A stretch of 31,752 nucleotides of DNA from a virus. Location: positions 1-31,752 of the IMG/VR virus record IMGVR_UViG_3300020451_000189, one strand, 5' to 3'. Position 1 is the stretch's first letter, and each line of letters starts with the position of its first letter. Below, in pieces: positions 23,489-30,690 of this stretch. Below the pieces are notes generated by a model. That model worked only from the letters and a program-made list of their open reading frames with translations. It was not told the origin of the DNA and made no database searches. Both the position numbers and the translations under genes were made by a program.

Positions 23489-23494
23489 ATTATA
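23489..23494 (-). promoter_or_regulatory. Possible -10 element TATAAT for the secreted protein
   Basis: On the minus strand GCTATAATAATATT lies between the gp32 terminator and the ATG at 23467. TATAAT ends about 21 bases before the start codon. No clear -35 was found, since the region upstream is the terminator hairpin. The assignment is tentative. Confidence 0.3.
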
Positions 23495-23496
23495 GC

Positions 23497-23524
23497 AAAA
23501 AGGGGAGCGTTGTAAACTCCCCTT
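23497..23524 (-). terminator. Intrinsic terminator after gp32
   Basis: On the minus strand GGGGAG (from 23522) pairs with CTCCCC around a 9-base loop, followed by a run of T residues (23501-23497). It lies 20 bases after the gp32 stop at 23544, and the plus strand has no comparable T run. Confidence 0.8.
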
Positions 23525-23543
23525 GTGCCAGTTTATAAACTGA

Positions 23544-24467
23544 TTAGTCCTCTTCTGCTAAGGATTGAAAGTAGGATAACGTATCAGTTTCTTCAGCAGC
23601 AGGTGCAGCAACTGCACTCTTCTGTCTGAATTCTGTTACTTCAGCACCCCAATCTCTAGGAACTCCTCTGCCTTCACTTTCATCTTCTAAATCTTCATTA
23701 GCAATCGGTGCTACCGTTGCTGCCTGAGACTTAAGGACTAAGTTAAGACGTGCTTTAAGTGCATCGTATGACTTAAAGTTTTTAGAATCTTCAAACTCAG
23801 CAAGAGAGTAACCTTTCTTCCAGATTTCTTCTAGTTGATCATCATCAAATCCTCCGAGCACTCCTGCTGCAGCGAACTCTGACTTATCATAGTTCCAATA
23901 ACCATCTACCTTTCTGATCTTTAATTTAAAGTCAGCACCCTTCCAGAAATTGAATGGGTCGATAGGTGATTCATCTGCGAATGCAGGTTGCATTGCTTCG
24001 ACTAATTTATCAAAGATTTTCTTACCATATTTGTATAAGAAAACTTTACCTTCGTTCTCTGGGTGATTAGGATCTGACACAACATAGATGTTAGAGTAGT
24101 AAGAGAGTTTTCTCTTCTGTGCTCTAGCGATTGCTTTGTCTGACTCTTTACCACTGTTCCAGAGTTCACGATTAAGTTCACCGACAGGATCATCTTTACC
24201 AAGAGTAGTTAAACTATTCTCGATGTACCATTGACCTTGAGGTCCCTTAAACGCATGACTCCATATCTTTGCCCAAGGCATGTCCTCTCCATCAGGAGCA
24301 GGAAGGAATCTTATAACTGCGAAACCATTACCAGACTTATCTAGTTCGGGTTTCCATAGTCTCTCATCCGCACCTGTTTGTGTAGGTTGGTTGAGTTTCT
24401 CTATCTCTTGTGTTAGTCTTGCAAGTGAATTGCCAGAACTAGCCTTCTTTAAAGAAGCAAAAGACAT
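23544..24467 (-). CDS. 32: ssDNA-binding protein gp32 (307 aa)
   Basis: The protein aligns with T4 gp32 through its core (IRFLPAPDG..MPWAKIWSHAFKG near 52-75, LSYYSNIYVVSDPNHPENEG, KVFLYKYGKKIFDKL) and ends with an acidic tail (TDTLSYFQSLAEED). The basic N-terminal arm (MSFASLKKASSGNSLARLTQ) promotes cooperative binding. In T4 a zinc ion is held by one His and three Cys. The His (about 71) is present, but no Cys occurs anywhere in this protein, so the zinc site is lost. gp32 coats single-stranded DNA in replication, recombination and repair. The neighbours DUF1825 and gp33 precede it, and a terminator follows. Confidence 0.95.
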   Translation of the reverse strand: MSFASLKKASSGNSLARLTQEIEKLNQPTQTGADERLWKPELDKSGNGFAVIRFLPAPDGEDMPWAKIWSHAFKGPQGQWYIENSLTTLGKDDPVGELNRELWNSGKESDKAIARAQKRKLSYYSNIYVVSDPNHPENEGKVFLYKYGKKIFDKLVEAMQPAFADESPIDPFNFWKGADFKLKIRKVDGYWNYDKSEFAAAGVLGGFDDDQLEEIWKKGYSLAEFEDSKNFKSYDALKARLNLVLKSQAATVAPIANEDLEDESEGRGVPRDWGAEVTEFRQKSAVAAPAAEETDTLSYFQSLAEED

Positions 24468-24523
24468 AATCGTATTCTCCGTATTGAATGTATTGATACT
24501 ACTGTGTAATCGTAGCGTACTAT

Positions 24524-24856
24524 TTAGGGTCTGTCAAGTTCCTTTTCTTTAGCATCTCCTAACGTTTTAACCATATTATTCATGCAATCTCCTAAGTCTT
24601 TGAACCCGAATGCTTCACACATTGCATTGATTCTAGTCTTCATGTCTGCTGCCTCATCATCTGTCTGTGCAGCAAGACATAACCTAGTATAAAAAACTTT
24701 TTGTTTCTCTATTAAACCTTCACACTGTTCTATGTGTTCTATCTTTTGTTCTTTAGACATGAATCCAAGTCTTCCTGTTTGTATTGCAACCTCTTGATAT
24801 GTTGAAAATATATCTTGAAGATTCTGTTGGACTTGTTCGTGAGAAAAGAAACTCAT
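24524..24856 (-). CDS. DUF1825 family protein (110 aa)
   Basis: The pattern MSFFSHEQVQQNLQDIFSTY, with MSKEQKIEHIEQCEGLIEKQ, then FYTRLCLAAQTDD and DMKTRINAMCEAFGFKDLGD, matches the DUF1825 family known from cyanobacteria, where the function is undetermined. The protein is all helical and soluble. It lies between gp33 (ATGA overlap at 24853-24856) and gp32. In T4 the corresponding slot holds gene 59, the helicase loader, to which this shows no visible similarity. Its stop contains CTAAATA, like some other junctions with late-like motifs. Confidence 0.7.
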   Translation of the reverse strand: MSFFSHEQVQQNLQDIFSTYQEVAIQTGRLGFMSKEQKIEHIEQCEGLIEKQKVFYTRLCLAAQTDDEAADMKTRINAMCEAFGFKDLGDCMNNMVKTLGDAKEKELDRP

Positions 24857-25104
24857 AAGGGTAACACTCCTTTACTGGTTGGTTTCATATAATTTAAACG
24901 TTGTGCTTCATGCTTCAAACGTTCTTTAAGTGGTTTAGATAATAGTTTTGGAACAGTTTCTAGTTCAATTTCTTTCTCTTGACAATAGGCTACTACTGCT
25001 TCGATATATGTAATTAAACCATTACTATTCTTAACTAATTTTTCAATTTCTATTGAGAATTTAACAGGTGTTAGAAAGGTATCTTCTAATTGTTCTTTAG
25101 GCAT
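24853..25104 (-). CDS. 33: Late transcription co-activator gp33 (83 aa)
   Basis: The pattern KFSIEIEKLVKNSNG and TYIEAVVAYCQEKEIELETV, with LSKPLKERLKHEAQRLNYMK and a hydrophobic end (GVLPL), follows T4 gp33 (FIIEKMVEEFGMSYLEATTAF... DFLL). gp33 bridges the RNA polymerase and the sliding clamp at late promoters. The ATG at 25104 (MPKEQLED) was chosen over an in-frame upstream start (25221) because that one would run deep into the exonuclease gene. The chosen start overlaps that gene by 8 bases, as is common here. T4 gp33 is longer at the N-terminus. The TATAAATA-like promoters in this window are its expected targets. Confidence 0.75.
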   Translation of the reverse strand: MPKEQLEDTFLTPVKFSIEIEKLVKNSNGLITYIEAVVAYCQEKEIELETVPKLLSKPLKERLKHEAQRLNYMKPTSKGVLPL

Positions 25105-25780
25105 TACCTTTTCCCCTAACAAATTCTTCAATGTATGATTTGAGTAGTTGTAAATAGTCATCAAGATTGTACTTTTGAAATACTTGAGTAGATCCGTCTT
25201 CAGTTGCGATGAGTGTGACAATTTTCTTTACCTCTATACCTGATCGTTCTAAGAACATCGCTGCGTATGCAGTCTCTTGAACAAAGTAATGTTCAATGTG
25301 ATCTTCTTTCTTTGATTTAGTTGAAGTTTTAAAATCGATTACTGCTAACTCACCATCAAATTCACCAATGCAATCAACACGTCCTGCCAGTCCAAGGTAA
25401 TGAGAGTATAGAAATGTTTCTAGACAATGTATCTTGTTAATGCGATTCAGTTCTGCTTTAGCTGACTGAAACATTCTAACAGATAATGGATTATTTTCCA
25501 AGTATTTGTCAAGATTTAAAACACCATTAATATAATCCTCAGTTATACTATGGAATGCTGTGCCACGTTGAGTAGTTCTAGCAGTGATTCGATTAGCCTC
25601 AGTCTCACCAATTCTTGCTCTCCATTCTTTGAAGAACTGAGCGTTCTTGAAAGATGTTATTGAGGTAACACTTGGATAATATTTATCAGCGTCAGGAATT
25701 TTATAGAACCGAACACCATCTTTGTTAACAGGATTAGCATCCAAATTATCAAAGGGTACATCAACGAAAGTGAATGACAT
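25097..25780 (-). CDS. PD-(D/E)XK exonuclease, RecB/MGME1-like (227 aa)
   Basis: Catalytic signature: RGTAFHSITEDY (His77), AGRVDCIGEFDG (Asp136), LAVIDFKTST (Asp149, Lys151) and a QETAYAAMF helix (Gln168, Tyr172). This order is that of RecB/Cas4-type nucleases and of MGME1-like exonucleases in cyanophages. It would degrade DNA ends or host DNA. The gene sits directly upstream of gp33 and follows phoH (stop at 25781, start at 25780). It is a full-length domain with no helicase attached. The target (host genome degradation or recombination) cannot be read from the sequence. Confidence 0.8.
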   Translation of the reverse strand: MSFTFVDVPFDNLDANPVNKDGVRFYKIPDADKYYPSVTSITSFKNAQFFKEWRARIGETEANRITARTTQRGTAFHSITEDYINGVLNLDKYLENNPLSVRMFQSAKAELNRINKIHCLETFLYSHYLGLAGRVDCIGEFDGELAVIDFKTSTKSKKEDHIEHYFVQETAYAAMFLERSGIEVKKIVTLIATEDGSTQVFQKYNLDDYLQLLKSYIEEFVRGKGNA

Positions 25781-26545
25781 TTAAAATCCTAGATTGTATT
25801 TTGCGATTAGGTAAGATTTAACTAGACCAGAGCGAACGATATCAGGTATACCAAATTCAACACAGGTAAATTCTTTATCCATCTGTTGTAGAATTTTAAT
25901 AAAATCTGAGATACCAGACTTCTCATACTCTCTTGTGAGATCAGTTTGTGCAACGTCACCACAGAACATAATCTTTGAGTCCTCACCTATACGAGTGATC
26001 ATAGAATCAAGTTCATGGAAGTTTAAGTTACTAAACTCATCTACTATTACAATAGTATTATCAAGAGTAACACCTCTGATAAAACTTGTAGACCAGAAAT
26101 CTATTGTATCTTGTGCTCTGAGATTATCATAAAGCATTTCAAATGAATTATCATCAGGCATACTAAACATATACCTTACCATATTTTTGTATGGTATCTG
26201 ATAGAGATAAGATTTATCTTCGTGGTCACCTGGTAGGAAACCAATCTCTCTAGTAGGAACTAAAGATCTTACAATAACTATCTTATCATAAGGTGAAGAC
26301 TCGTCAAGAACTTCTTGTAAAGCAAGATACAATGTAATAAAAGTCTTACCAGTTCCTGCAGCACCGTGCAATAATATATTCTTACCCTCAGAGTAAGCAG
26401 TAAACACAGCTTTCTGATTATCTGTCAGAGGTTTGATGTCTGACATATAAGTTTTATCAATAGGTTTCTTACGTTTCATTTGTTTCGCAGACATACCATT
26501 GGGGAAAGTCTTAGGAGCGTTGGTTCCTTTTCTTGCTTTAGGCAT
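25781..26545 (-). CDS. phoH: PhoH-like P-loop ATPase (254 aa)
   Basis: Walker A is GAAGTGKT at 61-68, and Walker B is TIVIVDEFSN with VDE at 168-170. FCGDVAQTD at 195-202 and the RSLVPTREIGFLPGD segment are characteristic of the PhoH family. The N-terminus is basic (MPKARKGTNAPKTFPNGMSA). PhoH is widespread in marine phages, sometimes linked to phosphate stress, though its reaction is unproven; RNA-related ATPase or helicase activity is suggested by family members. The gene shares TAATG-type contacts with its neighbour (26545) and lies in a chain from ho1 to the exonuclease. No pho box was recognised. Confidence 0.92.
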   Translation of the reverse strand: MPKARKGTNAPKTFPNGMSAKQMKRKKPIDKTYMSDIKPLTDNQKAVFTAYSEGKNILLHGAAGTGKTFITLYLALQEVLDESSPYDKIVIVRSLVPTREIGFLPGDHEDKSYLYQIPYKNMVRYMFSMPDDNSFEMLYDNLRAQDTIDFWSTSFIRGVTLDNTIVIVDEFSNLNFHELDSMITRIGEDSKIMFCGDVAQTDLTREYEKSGISDFIKILQQMDKEFTCVEFGIPDIVRSGLVKSYLIAKYNLGF

Positions 26546-26775
26546 TAAGTATACCTCGAAAGGTTAGCTAGAGGATGTGCTGATTGTACTTTAGACATCA
26601 CTTCTTTAAATCCATCTTCCATCTTTGGTTTGCCATACATTTCTGAGGCAACACCTGCCATCCAATCTTTATCCCAATCTGGATTATCCTTTCTCCATTG
26701 GTCATACTTTGCTATAGTCAGGTTGAGTTCTTGTTTCTCCCCTGTCTTAGTATTTATTACTGGGTAAATAGGCAT
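26545..26775 (-). CDS. Small conserved phage protein (76 aa)
   Basis: The N-terminus MPIYPVINTKTGEKQELNLT and KYDQWRKDNPDWDKDWMAGV is the pattern of a short protein found next to phoH-type genes in T4-like phages. There it is often loosely annotated as FmdB-like or putative zinc-ribbon. This sequence has no Cys, so no zinc ribbon is present. The C-terminus (ANLSRYT) is soluble. One-base overlaps with ho1 (26775) and phoH (26545) show co-translation. Confidence 0.65.
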   Translation of the reverse strand: MPIYPVINTKTGEKQELNLTIAKYDQWRKDNPDWDKDWMAGVASEMYGKPKMEDGFKEVMSKVQSAHPLANLSRYT

Positions 26776-27473
26776 TATTTTCCTCCGATAAAACCGAATA
26801 GAACTTTAAAGAGTGCTCTAATAAATGTAAGAAATGGATAGGGATCATTGACTCCTATCTCTTCAAACAAATACATGTTTAATCTAAAAGCGTAGTTCGC
26901 TTCTGTTATTATAGCATTCTTTTGAGATTCTGTGAACCCCATCTCATCTATTACACTACGATATCCGTTCTTCCACACCTTAGCATCATCTATCTCTTCA
27001 AAGTCATAGAACTCTAATCCTTTTCCTACAGGAGGTTTCAATGCTTTCTCTGCTATCTTCTTTAATATCTGTCCACCAGATAAGTCACCGATGTATCTAG
27101 TATAATGATGTGCTACTAATAGATAAGGATCTTGTTTAGCAACCTCTTCTATCCTAAAACAATATGTACTACATGCAGACGTAGGTGTTATTAAGTCCTT
27201 CCATTTAGGACCATAATAATATTCTAAGTCTTTTGATAATGCTTCAACACGTTCTAACTCTGGATAGTTTATCACCTTAACATTCAGATCTTCAGACTCT
27301 TTAATACATCTTTCCATTGTGCTATAAACAAAATAGAATTGAGCAATGAGTCTACGATATTCTTCTGGGTCTAATACACCACGAAGAAAGCTAGTAACAA
27401 ACTTACTATTCTCTGCTGCGTTATGTGACTCCTTAGTTCCTAGTTTTAATTCTTTAGAAAATGTTTCTACCAT
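26775..27473 (-). CDS. ho1: Heme oxygenase (232 aa)
   Basis: The proximal heme ligand is His17 in LGTKESHNAAE. The distal helix has GDLSGGQ at 129-135 within HHYTRYIGDLSGGQIL, and the conserved NMYLFEEI is near the C-terminus. Ho1 opens heme with ferredoxin to make biliverdin IX-alpha, the first step of bilin synthesis. Phage copies are thought to sustain phycobilin or phytochrome pigment supply. Length matches cyanobacterial HO1 (about 240). The start overlaps the thyX end by 7 bases and the stop overlaps the small gene. With cpeT at 7879-8331 it forms a bilin-related auxiliary set, although they are far apart. Confidence 0.95.
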   Translation of the reverse strand: MVETFSKELKLGTKESHNAAENSKFVTSFLRGVLDPEEYRRLIAQFYFVYSTMERCIKESEDLNVKVINYPELERVEALSKDLEYYYGPKWKDLITPTSACSTYCFRIEEVAKQDPYLLVAHHYTRYIGDLSGGQILKKIAEKALKPPVGKGLEFYDFEEIDDAKVWKNGYRSVIDEMGFTESQKNAIITEANYAFRLNMYLFEEIGVNDPYPFLTFIRALFKVLFGFIGGK

Positions 27474-28099
27474 TCCATTGCCTCCGAAATAATAGGATAC
27501 TCTTCAAGGAATATTTTCTTACAATCTTCTGCAATTTCCATGTGTTCTTTTTGAGTACCGTGTCCTGTTCTCAATTCTATGTAGTGCATCCAAGAACGGA
27601 GAGTTCCTGTCATGTAGATACGAGTAGGAACTGCCATAGGTAATATCATTCTTGCACATTCTTTTGCAATACCATCTTCAAGCATTTGTTTATATACATT
27701 CATTGTCTCTTTAAAATTATGCTGCATCCATATCTCATACTTCTGTCTTGTATGTTCATCAAGATCATCTATAGATTTCTGACGATTGGTTACATCTTGT
27801 CTTCTTAAATCTGGTAAAGGTATTTCATCTCCTAGTAAACTACTGTCAGCATACCTTTGACTAAACTCTTGGAAAGTAAATGATCTATGTCTTAATATCT
27901 GTGCAGCAATAGCACGAGTTGTCGCTATCTCTAGAGTTAAATGTGCTTGCTCAAAGATTGACCAATGCTGATGCTTGATACAATACTTCAGTAGTCCTGA
28001 TACTTTAGGATTGTCTTGATTGTTAGGATTACTTACACGTGCAATATACCCGATGGTTTTTTCTGCATCAGGTGTACTACTAATTAATTTTACTTTCAT
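27467..28099 (-). CDS. thyX: Flavin-dependent thymidylate synthase ThyX (210 aa)
   Basis: The ThyX motif RHRSFTFQEFS (residues 70-80, RHR-x7-S) is present, with the QHWSIFEQAHLT helix before it and later MTGTLRSWMHYIELRTG. ThyX makes dTMP from dUMP using FAD and methylene-tetrahydrofolate, and phages use it for nucleotide supply. I start at ATG 28099; an in-frame TTG (28108) would add MTG. Either way the start lies within the end of the 79-residue gene (its stop is at 28080). An AGGA directly before the ATG is too close to be an ideal ribosome-binding site, so coupling is likely. Confidence 0.92.
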   Translation of the reverse strand: MKVKLISSTPDAEKTIGYIARVSNPNNQDNPKVSGLLKYCIKHQHWSIFEQAHLTLEIATTRAIAAQILRHRSFTFQEFSQRYADSSLLGDEIPLPDLRRQDVTNRQKSIDDLDEHTRQKYEIWMQHNFKETMNVYKQMLEDGIAKECARMILPMAVPTRIYMTGTLRSWMHYIELRTGHGTQKEHMEIAEDCKKIFLEEYPIISEAMEW

Positions 28100-28319
28100 T
28101 CCTGTCAAATAAGATTCGAGAGATTACAAATAGACCAAGTGATTGTAGGTATCCAATAGGAGGTAACCCGAATAGACCTGGTATAACCATGTTCCATACT
28201 CCCCAGAGTATAGCAGGTTTAGCGAAGAAGTTTATAATAGATGCCACAGCTTCTGTAGTTTCTCTATTAGTTTTTTCTTCTTTTGTTTCTTTTGGTTCAT
28301 TATTAAAATACACAGTCAT
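28080..28319 (-). CDS. Small membrane protein (79 aa)
   Basis: A charged soluble N-terminus (EPKETKEEKTNRETTEAVAS) precedes two hydrophobic segments (ILWGVWNMVIPGLFGLPPIG and YLQSLGLFVISRILF). The end is basic (RNESKIN). Start and stop overlap its neighbours (ATGA at 28316-28319; thyX region at the 3' end). It is probably an inner-membrane protein of unknown role. Confidence 0.6.
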   Translation of the reverse strand: MTVYFNNEPKETKEEKTNRETTEAVASIINFFAKPAILWGVWNMVIPGLFGLPPIGYLQSLGLFVISRILFDRNESKIN

Positions 28320-28600
28320 CTTCTTCCTCTACCCTTCTTATCCTTTTCCTTTTTTTCTTTAGGATCTTGCCATAAGTTTGGACGAATAGTTCCTCGTGAT
28401 TGTTTGAAAGATATAAAATCTTTTTTATATTTGTCATAGTAATGATCAAACAAATCTACTGCCTTCTGACACATAGTCAGGTCATACTTTGTTTCATCCT
28501 TCACCTTATACGTTACTAGGTATGCAGTATAAGGTAACTTAACATCATCTGCATCAGCAGGTGAGCAATTCTCTTTGAGAATTTTTACACCGTAAGTCAT
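28316..28600 (-). CDS. Hypothetical protein (94 aa)
   Basis: This is a soluble protein with a beta-rich start (TYGVKILKENCSPADADD, then LPYTAYLVTYKV) and a helix (AVDLFDHYYDKYKKDFISF). The C-terminal tail is extremely basic (DPKEKKEKDKKGRGRR). It has two Cys and no visible motif. ATGA overlaps on both sides (28597-28600 and 28316-28319) mark it as part of the operon that includes the DUF6433-like gene. Confidence 0.65.
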   Translation of the reverse strand: MTYGVKILKENCSPADADDVKLPYTAYLVTYKVKDETKYDLTMCQKAVDLFDHYYDKYKKDFISFKQSRGTIRPNLWQDPKEKKEKDKKGRGRR

Positions 28601-29064
28601 GAACGATTACCCCAGATAATTTGTGGAAATGCTTCTTGTATTACTGCCTTAGTGATACGCTTATACTTTGATGTAAGCTTACCATCTTTTACAAGACAGA
28701 TTAATTCTGCCTCTTGTGCAGACAACCCTTCTATGAGTTGTATAAACATTTGTTCTCTCTTTGTTCTCTTAAGAGAATCTTGTCCACCTTTTACAAATCT
28801 AAAGAGACCTCTATACTCTTGTTCTAAACGAGTATGGTCAGTCCCTGCAGGTGCATCGTTAGGTGTGTATGGAACGTCTCCTTCGGGAATCATAGAGATT
28901 ACACTCTCATCAAAGTTCCATATTAAAACTTGACGTAAAGCATTAGAGTTATGTTCTTGTAAGAGTTTAACTTTTTCTGCTTTAGTCTTTGCATTAGAGA
29001 CCTTACGTAAGATCTCTGTAAGTAGTAATCTAGGATTACTATTTTCAAGTTGTTGTGTTGCCAT
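28597..29064 (-). CDS. Conserved phage protein, possibly DUF6433 (155 aa)
   Basis: Features resemble a family widespread in T4-like cyanophages: an N-terminal helix (NPRLLLTEILRKVSNAKTK), EHNSNALRQVLIWNFDESV, PEGDVPYTPNDAPAG, a LKRTKREQMFIQLIEGLSAQ region and KRITKAVIQEAFPQIIWG. I believe this is DUF6433, from memory only. It is all soluble. It lies 6 bases after the acidic-tailed membrane gene and overlaps the next ORF by ATGA. The function of the family is unknown. Confidence 0.65.
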   Translation of the reverse strand: MATQQLENSNPRLLLTEILRKVSNAKTKAEKVKLLQEHNSNALRQVLIWNFDESVISMIPEGDVPYTPNDAPAGTDHTRLEQEYRGLFRFVKGGQDSLKRTKREQMFIQLIEGLSAQEAELICLVKDGKLTSKYKRITKAVIQEAFPQIIWGNRS

Positions 29065-29070
29065 AATTAG

Positions 29071-29307
29071 TTAATCATCATCGTCATCATCAGACTCATA
29101 GTCTGCCCACGGATTTTCTCTGCGAACATACATTAGGTCATCATGTACCATGTTACCGTCTTCGTCAAACATCTCAGGATGTGTGACTGATTTAGAATAG
29201 GCAGCGTTTTCGATGTAATCTTCAACGTAACCTTTTGCTAACCAAGAGACGGTTATACCAAGAATAAAAGCACCAATAACGGTTAATACTACAAGTGCGA
29301 TTTCCAT
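29071..29307 (-). CDS. Small membrane protein with HPEM motif and poly-Asp tail (78 aa)
   Basis: A single N-terminal membrane helix (IALVVLTVIGAFILGITVSW) is followed by a cytoplasmic region containing SVTHPEMFDEDGNMVHDDLM. The end is very acidic (NPWADYESDDDDDD). The HPEM...D-x-L motif matches the 115-residue membrane protein at 21751-22098. A strong Shine-Dalgarno sequence (AAGGAGAG) precedes the ATG at 29307. It lies 6 bases before the DUF6433-like gene. The function is not known. Confidence 0.7.
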   Translation of the reverse strand: MEIALVVLTVIGAFILGITVSWLAKGYVEDYIENAAYSKSVTHPEMFDEDGNMVHDDLMYVRRENPWADYESDDDDDD

Positions 29308-29327
29308 AGGACTCTCCTTAGCTAGAG

Positions 29328-30038
29328 TTATTTAGTATCGTAAAAGAAGGTTAATGTGAGACGTGAGTCTTCAAAGTCAGTTCCAAAATAAGAACCTGCT
29401 GCATGAGGTGTTCTACCTTCGTATGCTATCAAGCGATTATAATAATTGTGAATGACATTAACTGTCTCAAAGTTAACACGATTATATTCTTCCTTGATGG
29501 TATTAAATTTTTTGATAACTTCTACATCATGTGACGTACAAGCATCAGCATAAGATTTACCCATCTTAGATTCATATAATCTCTTACCGATATAAGTTCC
29601 AGACTCACCTGGAATAGGATTTTTATCATTCAGATATATCATTCCAGATAACTGGAAAGCATCATTATGATACAACCCTTCTTTATGAATGCCTGGTGTC
29701 AGATGATACCAAGCTTCAAATTGATTAATCTCTAGCAGTAATCCTAACTCCAACTCAGTTTTAATCTTTAGTTGTAATACAGGATCTACTTTAGATCTGA
29801 TACCAGGATACCTAGGATTAGAATCATTGATAGGATTATCATGCTCTTTCTTTAGAGTTGACAACGCTAATGATCTAACGTGGTATGCATTTTCAAAGAA
29901 CATATCTTGGAACCGATAGTTTCTATCAGGTTCACCAGATACTCCCTCGGTTGTATGTTGATTACCACCTTGTCTACCCATCTGGATAGCTTCCAGTAAG
30001 TTATTTGGAGTATCTTGATTCATATGTCTTAGTATCAT
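29328..30038 (-). CDS. 2OG-Fe(II) oxygenase-like protein (236 aa)
   Basis: The iron site is suggested by HND at 124-126 (GLYHNDAFQ), a distal His at 212 (RTPHAAGSYF) and Arg226 (SRLTLTFFY). Strand patterns (SGMIYLND, LIAYEGR) fit the double-stranded beta-helix. The spacing between HxD and the distal His is longer than in the other three oxygenases here. This family is often listed as a phage DUF (DUF6445-like), and I am not certain of the name. Two starts are possible, ATG 30038 and ATG 30023; both lie inside the end of the previous gene. Confidence 0.6.
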   Translation of the reverse strand: MILRHMNQDTPNNLLEAIQMGRQGGNQHTTEGVSGEPDRNYRFQDMFFENAYHVRSLALSTLKKEHDNPINDSNPRYPGIRSKVDPVLQLKIKTELELGLLLEINQFEAWYHLTPGIHKEGLYHNDAFQLSGMIYLNDKNPIPGESGTYIGKRLYESKMGKSYADACTSHDVEVIKKFNTIKEEYNRVNFETVNVIHNYYNRLIAYEGRTPHAAGSYFGTDFEDSRLTLTFFYDTK

Positions 30039-30342
30039 TTAAGATACGGAACAGATAATTTCTTATCTTCTCCGCTTTCTTGACACCTAGATGACCGTAT
30101 GCTTCGGTGCATTGTTTATCACCATCCACTAGGTAGGCATCTAGATCTGAAACCATTAAGGCAACTCCCTTTAAAGTTGTAGAGTTTTTAAATCTCTCTA
30201 TAAACTCAGGAGATGCTTTGATTTGTCTCAAGTAATTATAACACTTAAATGGAAATTTGTCACCCTCGAAGGCTTGATCTATTGCGTACTCAATCAGTTC
30301 ACATAGTTCATCATAGTGCGAGGGCAAAAATGGTTTTGCCAT
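30001..30342 (-). CDS. Hypothetical protein (113 aa)
   Basis: A soluble helical protein: MAKPFLPSHYDELCELIEYA, an aromatic and basic centre (FPFKCYNYLRQIKASPEF) and an ALMVSDLDAYLVDGDKQ stretch. A C-terminal helix is rich in Arg and Lys. Its ATG shares one base with the glutaredoxin stop (TGATG), and the next gene starts within its last 40 bases. No domain is recognised. Confidence 0.6.
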   Translation of the reverse strand: MAKPFLPSHYDELCELIEYAIDQAFEGDKFPFKCYNYLRQIKASPEFIERFKNSTTLKGVALMVSDLDAYLVDGDKQCTEAYGHLGVKKAEKIRNYLFRILNDTKTYESRYSK

Positions 30343-30578
30343 CAGATAATATTATTCTCTCTCAGGTATTTAACAGTATCGACACACCCTCCTAATTTAT
30401 CTGCATTCATTAGCACTTGTGGAAACGTAGTAAGGTCTCCAAACTCTCCATAGAATGCTTCTCTACTGAAATGGTGATCTAAAATATACTCTCTATAACT
30501 TATACCTTTTCCATCAAAAACTTGTTTTATTTGTTCACAGTAGGAACATCCCTCTTTACTATACACTGCGAAGTTCAT
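30342..30578 (-). CDS. Glutaredoxin-like protein (78 aa)
   Basis: The active site is CSYC (Cys11 and Cys14) in MNFAVYSKEGCSYCEQIKQV. The cis-Pro motif is TFPQV (51-55) and the GSH-binding GGC lies at 63-65 (KLGGCVDTVKYL). This is the glutaredoxin fold used as an electron donor to ribonucleotide reductase and in redox repair. I use ATG 30578, the usual beginning of cyanophage glutaredoxins; an in-frame upstream ATG (30626) would add 16 residues. The gene ends sharing a base with the next one. In T4 the comparable protein is nrdC. Confidence 0.85.
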   Translation of the reverse strand: MNFAVYSKEGCSYCEQIKQVFDGKGISYREYILDHHFSREAFYGEFGDLTTFPQVLMNADKLGGCVDTVKYLRENNII

Positions 30579-30640
30579 TCCTGATCTTCTGTCGTTTACT
30601 CCTACACCAATTAAAGTATCTTTCATTTGTTTTTAAGAAT

Positions 30641-30664
30641 AAAAAAGGGTGGACTATGCCACCC
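30641..30664 (-). terminator. Intrinsic terminator after the barrel-like protein
   Basis: The minus strand has GGGTGG (from 30664) pairing with CCACCC around loop CATAGT, followed by TTTTTT (30646-30641). It lies 26 bases after the stop at 30691. The plus strand lacks a T run. Confidence 0.8.
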
Positions 30665-30690
30665 TGTTATTTAGAAAATTAACTTCTGCT

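Noticed and set aside
25105-25221. N-terminal extension of gp33 by 39 residues
   Set aside because: It would lie entirely inside the exonuclease gene in another frame and does not resemble gp33; the ATG at 25104 fits the operon junctions.
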